This document shows, one piece after another, positions 38,077 to 50,011 of a DNA stretch of 64,000 nucleotides (the first letter of the stretch is position 1; each line of letters starts with the position of its first letter). A model generated the notes under the pieces. The model ran no database searches. It was not told the DNA's origin and saw only the letters and a list, made by a program, of their open reading frames with translations. The stretch is taken from the NCBI GenBank assembly GCA_028274465.1, contig CM051458.1, positions 12,291,566 through 12,355,565 on the forward strand, in the 5' to 3' direction. Made by a program: the position numbers and the translations under genes. This stretch comes from Plantago ovata (taxonomy: Eukaryota; Streptophyta; Magnoliopsida; Lamiales; Plantaginaceae).

Positions 38077-39079
38077 CTACTGCTCACTCTTAATCACTTT
38101 CCCTGCATTGAACTGGCCAGATGCCTGAGCACGAATTGATGGGCTACCTCCACTCGAACTGTTGTTCGGAGATCCTACCTCCATGCCCCAAAGCAACTTC
38201 TTCTTTGCATCAGCTTTCTTCTCACTCCTGATGCGAGACTTTGCCCACTCTTCTTCATCAATATCCTTCACTGAAAGTGGAGAGCTGTTTGCAGGAGATG
38301 CAAACCTGCTTGGCTTGAGCCTGGATGGAGAACCCACTCCTAAGTTCCAGTTTCCGGGGAATCTGGGATAGTACAGCTTGCAAGATAGTCTGACTTCTTG
38401 ATTCGAGAGCTTGGCTTGACCTCTCCGGTAACTGGATCCTTGTAAGTCCCGCTTAGGAAAAGAAAAATAGTGTTCCCGCTGCTTTCTTCCTCAACAGAGT
38501 TCGAGCACTCAGAGCCAGAGTCCTCTGCAAATTCAAAGCTTACACCCCTGAAGATGGAAGCTAGTTCACACCACATGGGGTCGCCTGCAATGTAGTATTC
38601 CAAAGCCTTATTGTCCTCATGTGATCCAAAGTTTGAGTAAAACATTGTTAAATTCCATCCAATTTATGAGAAAGTGTAAATGTTCAAGTAGAAGTATCTT
38701 AAAAAAGGCCTTGAAATACCTTAACAACTTCTCTCCACAAGCTAGGAGAGCCTGAGAACCGGTTAGACCTTGCATCCCAAACCAAGTCAGTGTCATGAAT
38801 CATCCACTGCATGGTTGTGTGTCTCTTGAACAGGCCTTGGATCACATCATAGATTTGTTCGACCGTGTAGCATCTCTTGAACCGATCATCTATCTTGATC
38901 TTGCAGACCCCCATGCCATAAGCGATGTTACTTGGCCACTCCCACATTTTAATGTTTTGGGCCAGTTTCTCAAGAGAGAAAACCAAGAACTCAACATGAT
39001 CCTTTTGGAATGCAAGATCATACCATTTGTTGTCTTGGTGTTTGGTTTCAGCAAGTCGATTCACATCGGTAGGAGACAT
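38077..39079 (-). CDS. Second Myb/SANT-like protein in the Harbinger element (possibly damaged at the C-terminus)
   Basis: Exon 1 is 38720-39079 (120 codons) and starts MSPTDVNRLAETKHQDNKWY. It contains FLVFSLEKLAQNIKMWEW, YTVEQIYDVIQGLFKRHTTM and LVWDARSNRFSGSPSLWREV. Exon 2 begins about 38615 with ALEYYIAGDPMWCELASIFRG. The order of a Trp/Phe-rich helical region, VWD, then a Y-x-x-G-D/E-P-x-(W/F)-x-x-L-x-x-(I/L)-F-G tail is that of plant Myb/SANT-like domains linked to Harbinger transposons. After SCTIPDSPETGT the frame ends at 38340. A Ser/Lys-rich stretch (VGSPSRLKPSRFASPANSSP to 38077) follows in another frame. Either a small unrecognised intron or a frameshift joins them. It is quite unlike ORF2 at 33753, so not a recent tandem copy. 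Confidence 0.55.
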
Positions 39080-41221
39080 TTTTCCTGGAGTTGGTTGTTC
39101 CTTTTTTTTTCTGTTTAAATATGAGTTGAAAAGGATTTTTTAGTTCAAGTTATGGATGTGTTTGTGGTGGGAGTAAAAGTGATGGAGCCAAGTGTCCAAT
39201 TTATAGGCTCAGGTATTTGAAATCAACAGCTGTTGGAGTTGATGATTAAATGCATTTCAACTGCATCTATGCTTAGTAATAGAAATAAGCCACCAAATTC
39301 AGCTATAACTCCAATATAAACTTGATGTGTTTAATTAAAAGTTGGCAACCTCGATAAGATTTTAAGGTAAGAACAATCACTCACACCTTTCAAATTTCAA
39401 CCCCTATAAGTTGTTAGAATTTTTTTATACCTTAAAGAGTTGCTAGCAGTCTATACACATACAAAAGGGTTTTCAAATATGCGACTTGCAAGCCTGGTAA
39501 AAATATCAAAACGCTAGAGATTTACGATGAAGCTAAAAAATATTTTAGTTTCCGGCTGTGCTGATCTTTCGACAACTTTTCTGGAATGAAATTGTGCGAG
39601 ATCATATAAATTTTGTAGGGAAGATGGTTATTCGTAACAAAATATTCTTGAACGCCTCCCCGAAAACAGTCGTGTTACACGATATTAGTAACATTAATCC
39701 TATAAAACATAAGTTCCGAAGGATTTTTCACTGTCCAATACTGTCATGTAAAATTTATATAAACTTCTCCCAGTGGTTCATCAAGACTACACTTTTTTAA
39801 TACAATTCCTTGAGTCTTGTAATATTACATTAAGATTTTCCAAGACCACTCACTTTGACCGTAAAGGTTCAATGGGTCAGGCTCAATTAGTTTAACCAAC
39901 TATAAACAAATTTTGGAGAAAATTGAGTTGATATGATAGCCATGACAGGTATGCAGCATTGAAGAAAGGATTGAACCTGCCATTGTTAATGCTTACTTGC
40001 CATGTCCCTTATTTAGAAATGACTTGTTCGGATGGTTAAAAGAAAGAAGTTGCTCAGTTGGCATAATTTGGATCATTTGAAGTTCTGACTCTTGCATGAA
40101 TCCTATCAGGCCTCACATGGATTAGAAAGGATTGCATATGAGTGTCTGGAAATAGTCTACTTTACTGCAAACAAATCTTGCAAGTGCATGCAGTAGATAT
40201 CAAATTAATGAATGCCTCAGGCTTTCCAGAAAGGAACTAACCTGCAAGAATTAGTTTCTTATTTACCAGGTTTCAATATAGACATGACTTTATTGGATGG
40301 TTAAATGAAAGTATGTGCAGGGGAGACAAGTTATGAGTAAATTCAAGTTCTGACTTTGCATTTTCTAAGGCACGGTGGCTTTAAAACTTCCCAACTGCCA
40401 TTTTGAATGAGTTGGACAAATTCTGAACTACAAGCTACCACAACTTTTGAAATGAGAAGCTTGGGGAGGGGCTCAATGCGCACAAAAAATCTTTAAGTCC
40501 GAGGGACTCACATCATTAGAACTGACCAAAGGGGAGGGGCTCAATACTCCATAAATCTGATCTAACAAGTCCTGGGATTGCTTTTCAGTAGATAAGAAGG
40601 CATTGAATGTATTTCATCAATCTGTACTGGATCAGGCATCCAAGTCTAGTTACTTAGGTGCCAGCTGCTTAAACTTGACATTGCTTGTTTGAATGGTGAA
40701 GTTTTCATATACCTGCAACGCAAGATTTAGTAAATTCAAGTGGAGGTTGATTTGAGAAGATCCAGCTGATGAACTAGCCTAACAATTAAACAAGATGTGA
40801 TGCACTAGGCTGAGTTGACAGTATTATGCTGGGGCTAATTGCTTGTCATGAATTATCCCTTGCATTAGTCATACTTACCATTAATTGATACATTGATGTT
40901 GGAACCTCTATATCAACATAATTAAGGTGCCTAGGGGAGATACTGATCATTGATAATTTGTAAATAAAACTTTTGGATCTCATTGTAATAATGAAAATAC
41001 TTGTGTGGGATTAGAAGTGCCACATAGTTAGTACAACTTCTTCCATCTAAGTTAAGATACAAAATAGAGTTTAAACCATACATTTTAACAAACATTGTCA
41101 TGTTGATCTAAAGTGCATTCCAAACTTAAACTTCTAATAATAAACATAAATATTAGCCGATCAGTGGGATTGAAACTAAGACAACCAAGCTGGAAAATTT
41201 GGATGGAAAATTTCAAGAACT
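39080..41221. other. Non-coding spacer inside the Harbinger element
   Basis: About 2.1 kb with no supported gene. Between about 40000 and 40700 there are loosely repeated phrases (GGGGAGGGGCTCAAT twice, near 40465 and 40530). Confidence 0.45.
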
Positions 41222-41996
41222 TCACCCAGTCCTAGATACGTAAGGCCAAATCCTAGCAACTTCAAGTCTTGTTTGAGTAGCTGGATTTATCTGATCGATT
41301 ACGGACTGGATGTGAGTAACATGATCGTACAAGTTTTCCATTCCTTCGAAAGGGCGTCTGAAGGAAAGAGGTGGTGGCAGGGCATATATTACATGACCAT
41401 TAGTCCCGATTATATCTTCCACAGACTGCAGATACACACGGCCCCAATTAGTTCCAGCCTCCCTGCAATTAGCAATCATATCACGAAACTGGGCAGCAGT
41501 TTGTAGAGGTGTGATACTTTACGGCCTGCGCTTCCCATACTCTTCGTACCAGATTCGGGTTGGCTTCTGCTCACCTTCGTCCTGATCCTTCAAAACAAGT
41601 TGAAGTACCCGAGCCACCTTGAACTTTTCGGGATCAACATTGTGGATATACAAGGTTTTGCCCCCATTGTAACTCACAACTTTCCCAATCCTCCAAAAAG
41701 ACACCCCCATGTTTCACAACAAGCTGAAGCAGATCCGGTGATTGAGCTGAAATCAAGTTTCACTAGTATATGTCAATAATTTTCTAATGATAATAAATAT
41801 GGAATCGGTTCTCTACCAAATCAAATGTTCATTTCAAAGAGTGACATACAAGATCAAATATATGGAGCTGGATTAGTCGATCCCTGACTGCTCACCATGC
41901 CTACTGACTCAACACTCAAATCTGCACTTTCTTCACCACTTGATCCTTCACCTGAAGACATTGAGAGCTGGGAAATCTGAGACACGATTTCACTGT
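41222..41996 (-). pseudogene. PB1-like-domain gene, broken (Harbinger cargo)
   Basis: One exon begins at about 41996 and encodes IVSQISQLSMSSGEGSSGEE. A second begins near 41751 and encodes LLQLVVKHGGVF. It then shifts by one base in a T run (about 41698) to IGKVVSYNGGKTLYIHNVDP and RIWYEEYGKRRP. A TAA at 41519-41521 interrupts what continues in the same frame as SITPLQTAAQFRDMI and then VYLQSVEDIIGTNGHVIYAL to a final stop at 41222. HGG...YNGG...NVDPEKF...IWYEEYG...PLQTAAQF is the PB1-like pattern. At least two lesions make it a pseudogene. The first exon(s) upstream of 41996 were not resolved. Confidence 0.65.
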
Positions 41997-42830
41997 CTGC
42001 AAAGAAAATATAAAAAAGGGAAGGGGATGAATGTTTTAGAGTAAAATAAACAATCACAGAGAATGAGTGCAAGTGACTATGTTTTGAAGTATATACCAGA
42101 TTTCACAAGCCTTTATTCATTATTTACTGACCAACTAGCTTTAAAGAGTTTTTCTTCTTAACAGACATTTACATTGCATAGAGTATTAAAATGTGAGATC
42201 ATATATTATTAACATGGGCGCTCGAACATTTATATTTTGTTTGACAAATGACATGAGGAATTTAAGTCAGGGCCATGTTAGTATCACAAACAAGTTAATA
42301 GATTTCTACAGATTAGCGGGTTAAAAATATTTTGCCACATATTTACTTAGCTCTGTCGTCAAGCTTAACCCTGCAAACAATTTGCCATACTGATACAGTG
42401 TGTTTTATTTTTAAGATATGGTTTGGACTTTTAAAAGATTAAAATTGGATTCAATATGGATACTTTAGCTGTGGTACAGAATAACTCCAAAAGGTATATT
42501 TGCATGTCAGTCGAATATTTACCATGCCAAATCAATGAAACTCCAGAACTTTATTACTAAATCAATCTTTCAATGCAGATAAACATCCAATCGCCATTAC
42601 TTGCATTGTTGTTTAATGACATAATTGCTTGCTTTTTCATATTCCAATACTACACATTAATTCTGCCATTCTCTCAACCAATCCTTTTCTTCCTTTCTCT
42701 CCTTAAACCACACGCCTCATTATTCAGCCTGAGACTCAAAGGCTTTTCAAGTGACAAAAAAATACATCATTTCAACTCACACTCTACTCAACCAAGAAAA
42801 AAAAATTACTCCAAAAAATTCAAACCAAGT

Positions 42831-44032
42831 ATGGCAGAGGCTTTCAGTCCGGTTAGGAGATCTGAATCGAATTTGGTTGTTGATGAGAGCACGGCGAAGC
42901 GTGGAAGAGGTCACCCCAGAAAAGGTAAGAATGTCTTCTCAACAACTACATATGCTTTCTGTTGTAGCTTTTAGTTCAATGCAAGCCTTGTTTTGTTCAT
43001 ATGATCTACAAAATTGTTGTTGAAACTTTGAATTATATGGTAATTTTTTTATCCGTGGTGTATTTAGTTCAGTAATTTATATGCATGAGGCCTTGTAAGA
43101 CTACTTCATGAATTTCTCCCCAAAACAACCATTGCAAACGTATGTATATTTTGTACATTATGTTAATTAATGTACCTTTGATTTTTCATAATAGTTAACT
43201 TTAGGGACTGTTCTTAAGATTACTCATCAGAAGCAAGAAATCTGTAGGTTTATATTTGGGGCAAAATATTGTATGGCGTTTTGTATTCTCACCTTCTGTA
43301 AGGATTTAATAAAATAGCAAAACATGACACTTTTTCATCTTAAAAAATTGTTTAATTTTTGTTGATGATAATGAGATGAGGTCTTGTTTCTAGCTTTTTC
43401 AATATCAGATTGAAGTTTTGATTGATGTACTTGTTTCTGTTTACAGTACAACCCAAGCCAACTAAGTCGTGGCTAATCAAGGTCAATTACGGAGGAAGAT
43501 GGCTCAAATATGATGCTCACCCGGTAATCTATGTCGAGGGCTCAGCTGCTTGGATCCATGTGGAGGACCGGCTGGACTTTGGCTATGGCGATCTCATGCG
43601 TGCAGTTATGGGTCGGCTGACGGGACCTATGCCAACCGGCTGTTTCTGGTTCTAATCAAATGGCTGTGAAATCCACGGGGGCCTAATCCCGCTAGAGAAC
43701 AAGGACGACATGGGCCTAATGTACATGGTTGCAACTTTGGCAAAGGAAACATGCTCAGAGATCTTTTTGCAGGATTCTCAGTTGATTTACTCAACAATGT
43801 CGCCGTACGATGTCATTTAGACCTCCCGGAGGAAGTGGAGAGGATGGACTCTACCAAAAGGCACGACTGGTTTGAGCTTTCAAGGATGATTGTTGATAAG
43901 GAAAAAGAGGAGCTAACCATGAACCAACTCAACAGGAACTGGCGCGTATCTGCTTACCGTTCAGAGAAGCGCAGGATGCTTCGCAATCTGCTAGGCACAA
44001 ATCGAGTTGACGAGGAGCTTCCTTTCATCTGA
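42831..44032 (+). pseudogene. PB1-like-domain gene with AT-hook-like head, broken (Harbinger cargo)
   Basis: Exon 1 (42831-42924) encodes MAEAFSPVRRSESNLVVDES and KRGRGHPRKG, the latter close to an AT-hook (RGRP core changed to RGHP). Exon 2 starts at 43447 after a TTTACAG acceptor and gives LIKVNYGGRWLKYDAHP, IYVEGSAAWIHVEDRLDFGY and TGCFWF, then TAA at 43653-43655. The same frame continues GCEIHGGLIPLENKDDMGLM. A final block in another frame (43751-44032) encodes LPEEVERMDSTKRHDWFEL and a basic C-terminus ending in DEELPFI. The YGG...YVEG...GLIPLENKDDM order is PB1-like. The stop codon and frame change indicate decay, although an unrecognised intron could explain the second. Confidence 0.6.
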
Positions 44033-44865
44033 AACCGTCGCTGGTTAATGTGCAATTCTGAATAAACTCACTCATCTTTTGACATTCAGGGAAGAAAGGC
44101 TGTAACTTAAGTTAACAAGATTGTGAAGCACAAATCGACTGTTGTGTTTTGTTTGGACAAGTTAACTATCTTTTGTGTTGTTTTCTCCTACTCCTAGTAC
44201 AATTGTGATCTGGATCTCATATCTTAGTATGGTGTTAGTTGTCTGATGATGGATTTAAACATTTGCTTACTCATTTAGATCAGGAAGCCCTTAAAGCTTT
44301 GATTGTTTTTATGCAACACTATGTTTTACAAATCCTTTTGCTGTTTCCTGTCTGGTTGATTGCTGCATGCTATTTCAAAAGTGTTGGAAAAGTTTTACTC
44401 GAGAGATCATTAAAAGGATTACGCAATCAGCTATTAGGTGCCTAGTACAAAATTATTCTCTCTGTTTGGATGGCGATGTATAATGTTCTTTTTGAATTTC
44501 ATGAGTTAGCTGCTAAAGCCTTCAACTCCTATCACATACATACAACAAATATGAGATGAATCACCCAAATGTCAAACACAAGGTTCGACTAAAGCGACCC
44601 TTAAAGACAATTTTTTACAAATCTCAACCTCATGCTACTCACTTAAAGGAATATAACAAAAACAAAAACTCGAACAAACTAATTTCAACCGAATGATGCT
44701 CCCTCCAAATTTCTCAACTTTTCAAAATAGTTTATCAGCAAATTTCCCCCCAAAATTGCAGGTGCAATTAGTACCTCCAACTAATTCACAAGTATAAATC
44801 TCCCTAACAATTCCTACACTACTAATACAATACATCACCATACAGCCACTAAACCAGCAATCACC

Positions 44866-45378
44866 ATGGCAGCAGTTGAAGAATCGACCATACCAAATAA
44901 TCCACCAGTCCATCCGCCACTATGCCACTGCCACAAACCGACCATTGAAGACTGCAACTGGACTGACATCGAGGCACCTTGCCGTCGAGTTTTCCGCTAT
45001 CCCCAATTAAAAGTAAGTCCCCTTTCTTCTCACAATCCAAGTTCCTCTGCTCATCACCAACTCAATTATTTATGATATAACATTTTATTTTTCCGTCTTA
45101 ACCAGATGCCAAATGGCTGCTCATTCAAACGATTCACGGATGAGAGCTTGTCTCCGTATTACAAGGAAATTTTGAACTAACTCATTTCACAGCGGCGATT
45201 GAAGGCTAGAGAAACTGCAACACTCAAAGGTTGCAAGAAGAAGTATGAAGTGCGCCTCAGACAGAACAACATCCGTTGGGCAGCAAGGCTGAATAGGGCT
45301 GGCAGGAGGCCAATTCCGCTTGGCCGCGCCGCCGAGAATATAACAGAGACTCTCGTTCACGAAGTCTATGAGAATTAG
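44866..45378 (+). pseudogene. GRF-type zinc-finger-like gene with premature stop (Harbinger cargo)
   Basis: Exon 1 (44866-45012) encodes MAAVEESTIPNNPPVHPPLC and then CHCHKPTIEDCNWTDIEAPC, RRVFRYPQLK. Exon 2 starts at 45106 after TTAACCAG and gives MPNGCSFKRFTDESLSPYYK. The CxC-x(n)-RRVFRYP-x(n)-GC-F order resembles the plant GRF-type zinc ribbon seen also in the MULE ORF at 4840-5220. A TAA at 45178-45180 interrupts the frame. It then continues LISQRRLKARETATLKGCKK and ends at TAG 45376-45378, a basic, probably coiled tail. No membrane segment is seen, unlike the MULE version. Confidence 0.6.
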
Positions 45379-45817
45379 GTCTACATGAGAGCAACTCAGT
45401 ATCGTCCTTACTCTTCAATTGTATCTTTATTGCTTTCCATCAATTATGCAAGTGAATTATTCAACGAGCAGTTTCAATCTCTCAATCGTAAAATTCCAAT
45501 CGTGTTGTCTGAGAACTCATATGAACCCTAATACCAAATCTGTCGACTAAACAAAACGCCAACGTTTCAATAATACACAGAGGGGTATTATGGGCAAATC
45601 ATCTTTTCTTTTATGTGTTTTGGGTGAACCAAACATGGAAAAGGAAATTGGGTTCAAACCAGATTTCCTAGTTCCATTAATTTAAGAACCAATCAAGGAA
45701 ATGTTGTACATTTCCTATTCCTTTTCCTACCTCTGGAGTTGAACCAGATTTTCTAGGAAAACATCCTTTTCCTTTTCCTACTTACAACCAAACGGCCCCT
45801 AAATGATATCCCAGATT

Positions 45818-45849
<32 letters not shown>

Positions 45850-45911
45850 CAATACTTTGTGATCATGATCACTCATGATTGACTGATCTGGAAAACAAAC
45901 TAACTGATCCC

Positions 45912-48184
45912 TTAATATTTGACCTCCAACTCTTTTTCAACCTTGTTGTTCTTGAACAAGAAAGCACAAACAAGATAATAACCATAGTTTAAGATCCCAA
46001 TAACTGCGAGCACCCAATACATGTTCTCTAGCTTACCATAATTGATATTGTTAGGCAACCATCCTGTCCTTTCTCTAACAAAGTCCACCAGTGCAGTACC
46101 TAGGTAAAACGCTACCCCCACTTGCGATGCAACCAAAGCAGTTGCCACACTCTTCAGAGAAATCGGAAATTCCAGGTAGAAGAACTCAAGTTGAGCCGGA
46201 AAATGAATTGCTTCTGCTACACCTAGTAGAGCCATTTGCGGAACCAACCATAACACTGACATTGGCACTATTTCAGATCCTGTCATTTAAGTTATGACAA
46301 CTTAAGAACAAAATATTGATAACAATAAAGTCATATTGTAAACACAACATACTCTCACAAACCTTGTAAGTTATGAGAAGTGAAGGAGCCCCTTCTTTTG
46401 GATTCAACCAGGGCGGAAATAACCACAGCTAGGGCATTAAGAACATGACCTATCCCAATTTGTTGCAACTGAGTTGGAACATTCTTTCCTGTAAATTTCT
46501 TCCACGTAGGCCATACAACTCTTTCCATTAGAACAACAGTTATGCAAGTAGAGAGTAATAAGAACACACCAATTGAGTCAGACGGTATCTGGAAATCTGA
46601 TGTCACGTGGCGGTCCATTGTTAAGGCTTGGAGAACTGAAAAGCTAGACAGTATTGCAAATGGGGTGTTCAAAATATGCATGTTGACCATAATGGGGAAA
46701 GACAGATCAAACTTTTAAGGTCTTCGACTTGTTGTACGGTGCAAAGTTTCCATGGATTTTCAATAGTATCATTTAGCAGGACATCTTCGCTTGTAATCAG
46801 CGCAGCATGGTTAAGGAACCTGCACAATGTAGTAAGATTTTATATATATATATCGTAGACTACGGTGATTGAAATCTGATAAGGTGAGATTCCTAAGGGC
46901 TAAAGCTGATATGGGGTATATTTTAATTACAAAAGTTGATTAAATATATGTCTATTCTGATGACCACTTAATTATCTACAACTTTTTTTGTCCCACCTGA
47001 AGATGCTTGAGGGTGCTTCAACCGATTCTTTAAGATCAACTTCACTCCCATGCCCGTAATAATAATCGGCAGCTTGCGACGAGATTCTCAACTTCCTTTT
47101 CCTAATACTCGCACCAACCACACGTACCAAGCTCGTGAATGGGCTACCTTGAGGCTTATCCTGATGGTAATATCGACTTCCCAACAGAATAAATGCTATC
47201 CCCAGCACACCCGTGGCTACAGACAGGCCGAACCCACATGGCCAGCTCACATTATCTTCAACATACACCATTCCTGTAGTACCTATAGCAGCAGAAACAT
47301 ACAATACGAATAGATACCAGTTGAAGTAAGTTGCACGGTCCTTTTGATTTGCAAACTGGTTGGCTCCCATTGTTGCCATGGCAAATTTAGCTCCCGCTGC
47401 CCCAATACTTGCAAGAGCTAAAGCTGTGTACAACAGCACATACTGAAAGACTGATGGGTCAGGACAAGCACCTGTCCCACTATTATCAGCACAGTAAGGC
47501 GGCTTTAGGCCATCTACTGTCACAATAAGTAGTAGCAGTATTGGTCCCTGCACCCAAGTATTTTGCATGATTTGTAGCAAATAAATGATTAAAATAAACA
47601 ATAATGAAAATTTAACTTTTGATGTATTTCGCGATATTGAGATCATGTGAGAGAATTTAATATGTACCATCAAGGAAATGAGAGAAAGTATCCAGATGGT
47701 ACTGAAACAACCAAGCCATGAATCAGCAATAATTGCTGCTATCACGGGCAAAAATGATGAGGAACCTGATACCAAATTGTAGATTTGAGCAGCATTAATA
47801 CTGTTAATGTTGAATTCGTTGATTAGGAACACGATGAGGTTGTTCATCCACGCGCTTCCTGAGAGAACCATTGCTGCTAATGAAGCTGCCAGTACAAAAG
47901 TATGTTGTTAGGATTAGGGGTGGGCCGTGCACGGTTTTTATATAGTAGTAAACGAAACATTAGATGCATTATAAACCTACTAAAAACCATTCCTAAAAGA
48001 AAAATAAACAATCTAAAAAATCAGAGGGTGTTTATATTTCAGGATGCAAGCATGCATGCATGTAAACAGGATATAGAAAAGAAGTAGGACTAACGGAGGA
48101 GGAACAGCAGGGTTTTCCAGCCGCCACGACGTTGATCGGAAGTGTACGATTCCGGTGACTCTCATCAGCCCAAAAAGCATCCAT
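45912..48184 (-). pseudogene. NPF2-type transporter, copy D, two frameshifts
   Basis: All five exons are present: 48095-48184, 47668-47885, 46997-47547, 46363-46819, 45912-46279. Exons 2 and 3 are the same length as in B and C and in frame. Exon 1 is 90 bp instead of 3n+1. One base is missing near the acidic GAT-GAG-AGT region, so the ATG is out of frame with the conserved GGW. Exon 4 is 457 bp instead of 458: one base is missing at 46671-46674, in the segment that reads SIFLNAPFAIL in copy B. Exon 5 carries one extra codon at its end (EVKY), shared with copy E. Splice sites are all intact, so it may still be transcribed. Confidence 0.85.
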
Positions 48185-48943
48185 GTTTACTTCTGGTGCT
48201 AGCATTAACTAGGAGGTAGTGCCATTAATCAATTAACCTTCGTGTTCTTAAATAATCCGTACTTGACTTTGCTTGTTAGATACTTTCTCAATGTTAAACA
48301 AACATACTATTTAGGTTAGGTGGAAGAATTAATGCAAATATAGTTATACTTGATAATTAATCTTAAAGCAATCTTAAGATATTGTAATTAATCAGATATA
48401 GAGACCCTAGTTCTGTTGTAAAAAATTAATTATACCAACCACAACGGGACTAAGATACATCAACTGATAGATTATCTGGCTATTTTGGTCCTTGTTATGT
48501 TGCATTTATTAATAGCCATGCATGAAGTAAGAAATAAGAAAAAGGGCCTCATAAGTTCATAACTTTTTTTTTTTTTTTAACGTTGATAGATGATCTTTAA
48601 TCCCATTATCTTTATGAAATGAGTAGATCCGCCCCTGCCATGGAGGAGAAGATGAAGCGAACGGGCGAGATTGCTATACTTTTATCATAGGTAATTAATT
48701 AACAAATATTCCTTTCGATGGGTGTGTTTGGGAATAGATCTATGAATAAGTTGTAGATAGAGTTTGAGTTAGAAAAGGGCACATATCCATACACTATAAT
48801 TGAAGTGTCTTTAGGTGATTTGAATGTGCATGACTTGGTTGTCGTAGTTGGTGGCACTGGGGTATGGTGCGGTTGAGTTAGGAGGTGGCCTCAGTCATCA
48901 GAGGATGGTATGTAGTGACGAGGAATCGAAGGAGGAATACGTG

Positions 48944-49099
48944 CAGCGGCGGAGCCACTGGGGTCCAGTCACTGGACCCCCTGAAATTCCAAATTCCTTT
49001 AAAAAAATAAAATTTAACCATATTTTGCATTTTGACCCCCCTAAATAATTAAAATTTTATATTTTGATCCCCTAAATATTTCTCCTAAATTTGCCACTG
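48944..49099. mobile_element. hAT-type MITE, 156 bp, 8-bp TSD
   Basis: The ends are CAGCGGCGGAGCCA and, inverted, CAGTGGCAAATTT. Flanks are AATACGTG (48936-48943) and AATGCGTG (49100-49107), one mismatch in 8. The paralogous site near 29990 (GGAATGCGTGCAAGG) lacks the block. An 8-bp duplication and CAG(C/T)GGC ends indicate the hAT superfamily. Confidence 0.82.
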
Positions 49100-49925
49100 A
49101 ATGCGTGCAAGGTGCGGTGGTCATAACTACCAACAGTGGGTAGCTAAGTAAGCTAGACAAAGCTGTACAAAAAACCTGAATCAGTCATCAAGAGAAAGGT
49201 TGGTAGCTTTGTCCTTGTAAATGATGCATGGGTCTACTAGACACAAGGGGCGGCGCATTGTTTGCAACTAGAGGTTTTGCTGACATGGATAGGTAGCATA
49301 TTTACTCTCTGGTCTTACAAAATTTTTACCCACTTTCTTTTCGGTCTGTTCAACAATATTTTATACTTACTAAAAATTAAACCACCTCATATACCAAGAA
49401 TATTATCTTTTAAAACATCATTACAATTTTTCCATCACGATTCATTCACTTGTGTATTCCAATTAAAAATATAATTTACTCCACCAAGAGAAAGTATCAA
49501 ATTGAGCTATTGGATTTATACTACAGACCCTTTATAATATTTCAGGAACGGCTAACATCATCGCCAATCCCTCCGTCCCAGTCATTTCCTTTATGTTTGT
49601 TTTATTGACTTCGTAGTTCCATTTGACCTCTAATAAATTGTAAATCTTAACAAAAAAATACCTAATGAAATATAGAATGAAAATAGAGACACTATATTTT
49701 CATAATATACTTTCATAAATTAACTTTTCGTTATAATTTAGGAGTAAACGGAGTTCAAGCAAGGCACAAAAAAATTAACAAAAACAAACGTAAAAAAATG
49801 ATTGGGATAAAACCTCTTAAAAACCCAATCCAAAATTAAACTTAAACAATAAAAAAAAAAAAGATGAGTAGAATTGCATATGGCCCTATTGATCGTATCT
49901 AGGACGTACATACAACCTCACCTCA

Positions 49926-49940
49926 TCATACATCATTTGC

Positions 49941-49981
<41 letters not shown>

Positions 49982-49995
49982 ATCATTTGCAGTAA
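49926..49995. mobile_element. Poly(A)-only insertion with 20-bp target duplication
   Basis: The 20-mer TCATACATCATTTGCAGTAA occurs at 49926-49945 and again at 49976-49995, separated only by a run of about 30 A. This looks like a target-primed insertion in which nothing but the poly(A) tail was copied. Confidence 0.7.
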
Positions 49996-50011
49996 ATAAT
50001 ATCACAGATTT

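Larger units (their letters stand above)
30574..45799. mobile_element. 15.2-kb PIF/Harbinger element with extra genes, TSD TAA
   Basis: The left end is GAGCCCGTTTGGTT and the right end in reverse complement is GGGGCCGTTTGGTT; both continue with GTAGGAAAAGGAA sub-repeats. TAA flanks both ends (30571-30573 and 45800-45802), the 3-bp duplication typical of PIF/Harbinger. The joined outer flanks (CATCATTTGCAG, TAA, ATGATATCCCAG) match the uninterrupted paralogous site at 49980-50007 (CATCATTTGCAGTAAATAAT). Contents, left to right: transposase (broken), Myb/SANT-like ORF2 (broken), PB1-like gene, Myb/SANT-like gene (minus), PB1-like gene (minus, broken), PB1-like/AT-hook gene (broken) and a GRF-like finger gene (broken). 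The usual element is a few kilobases with only the first two genes. Confidence 0.9.

Noticed and set aside
23651..49110. CRISPR-like arrays among the direct repeats
   Set aside because: No regular repeat-spacer architecture, and the sequence is a plant nuclear genome; all direct repeats are tandem repeats or target duplications.
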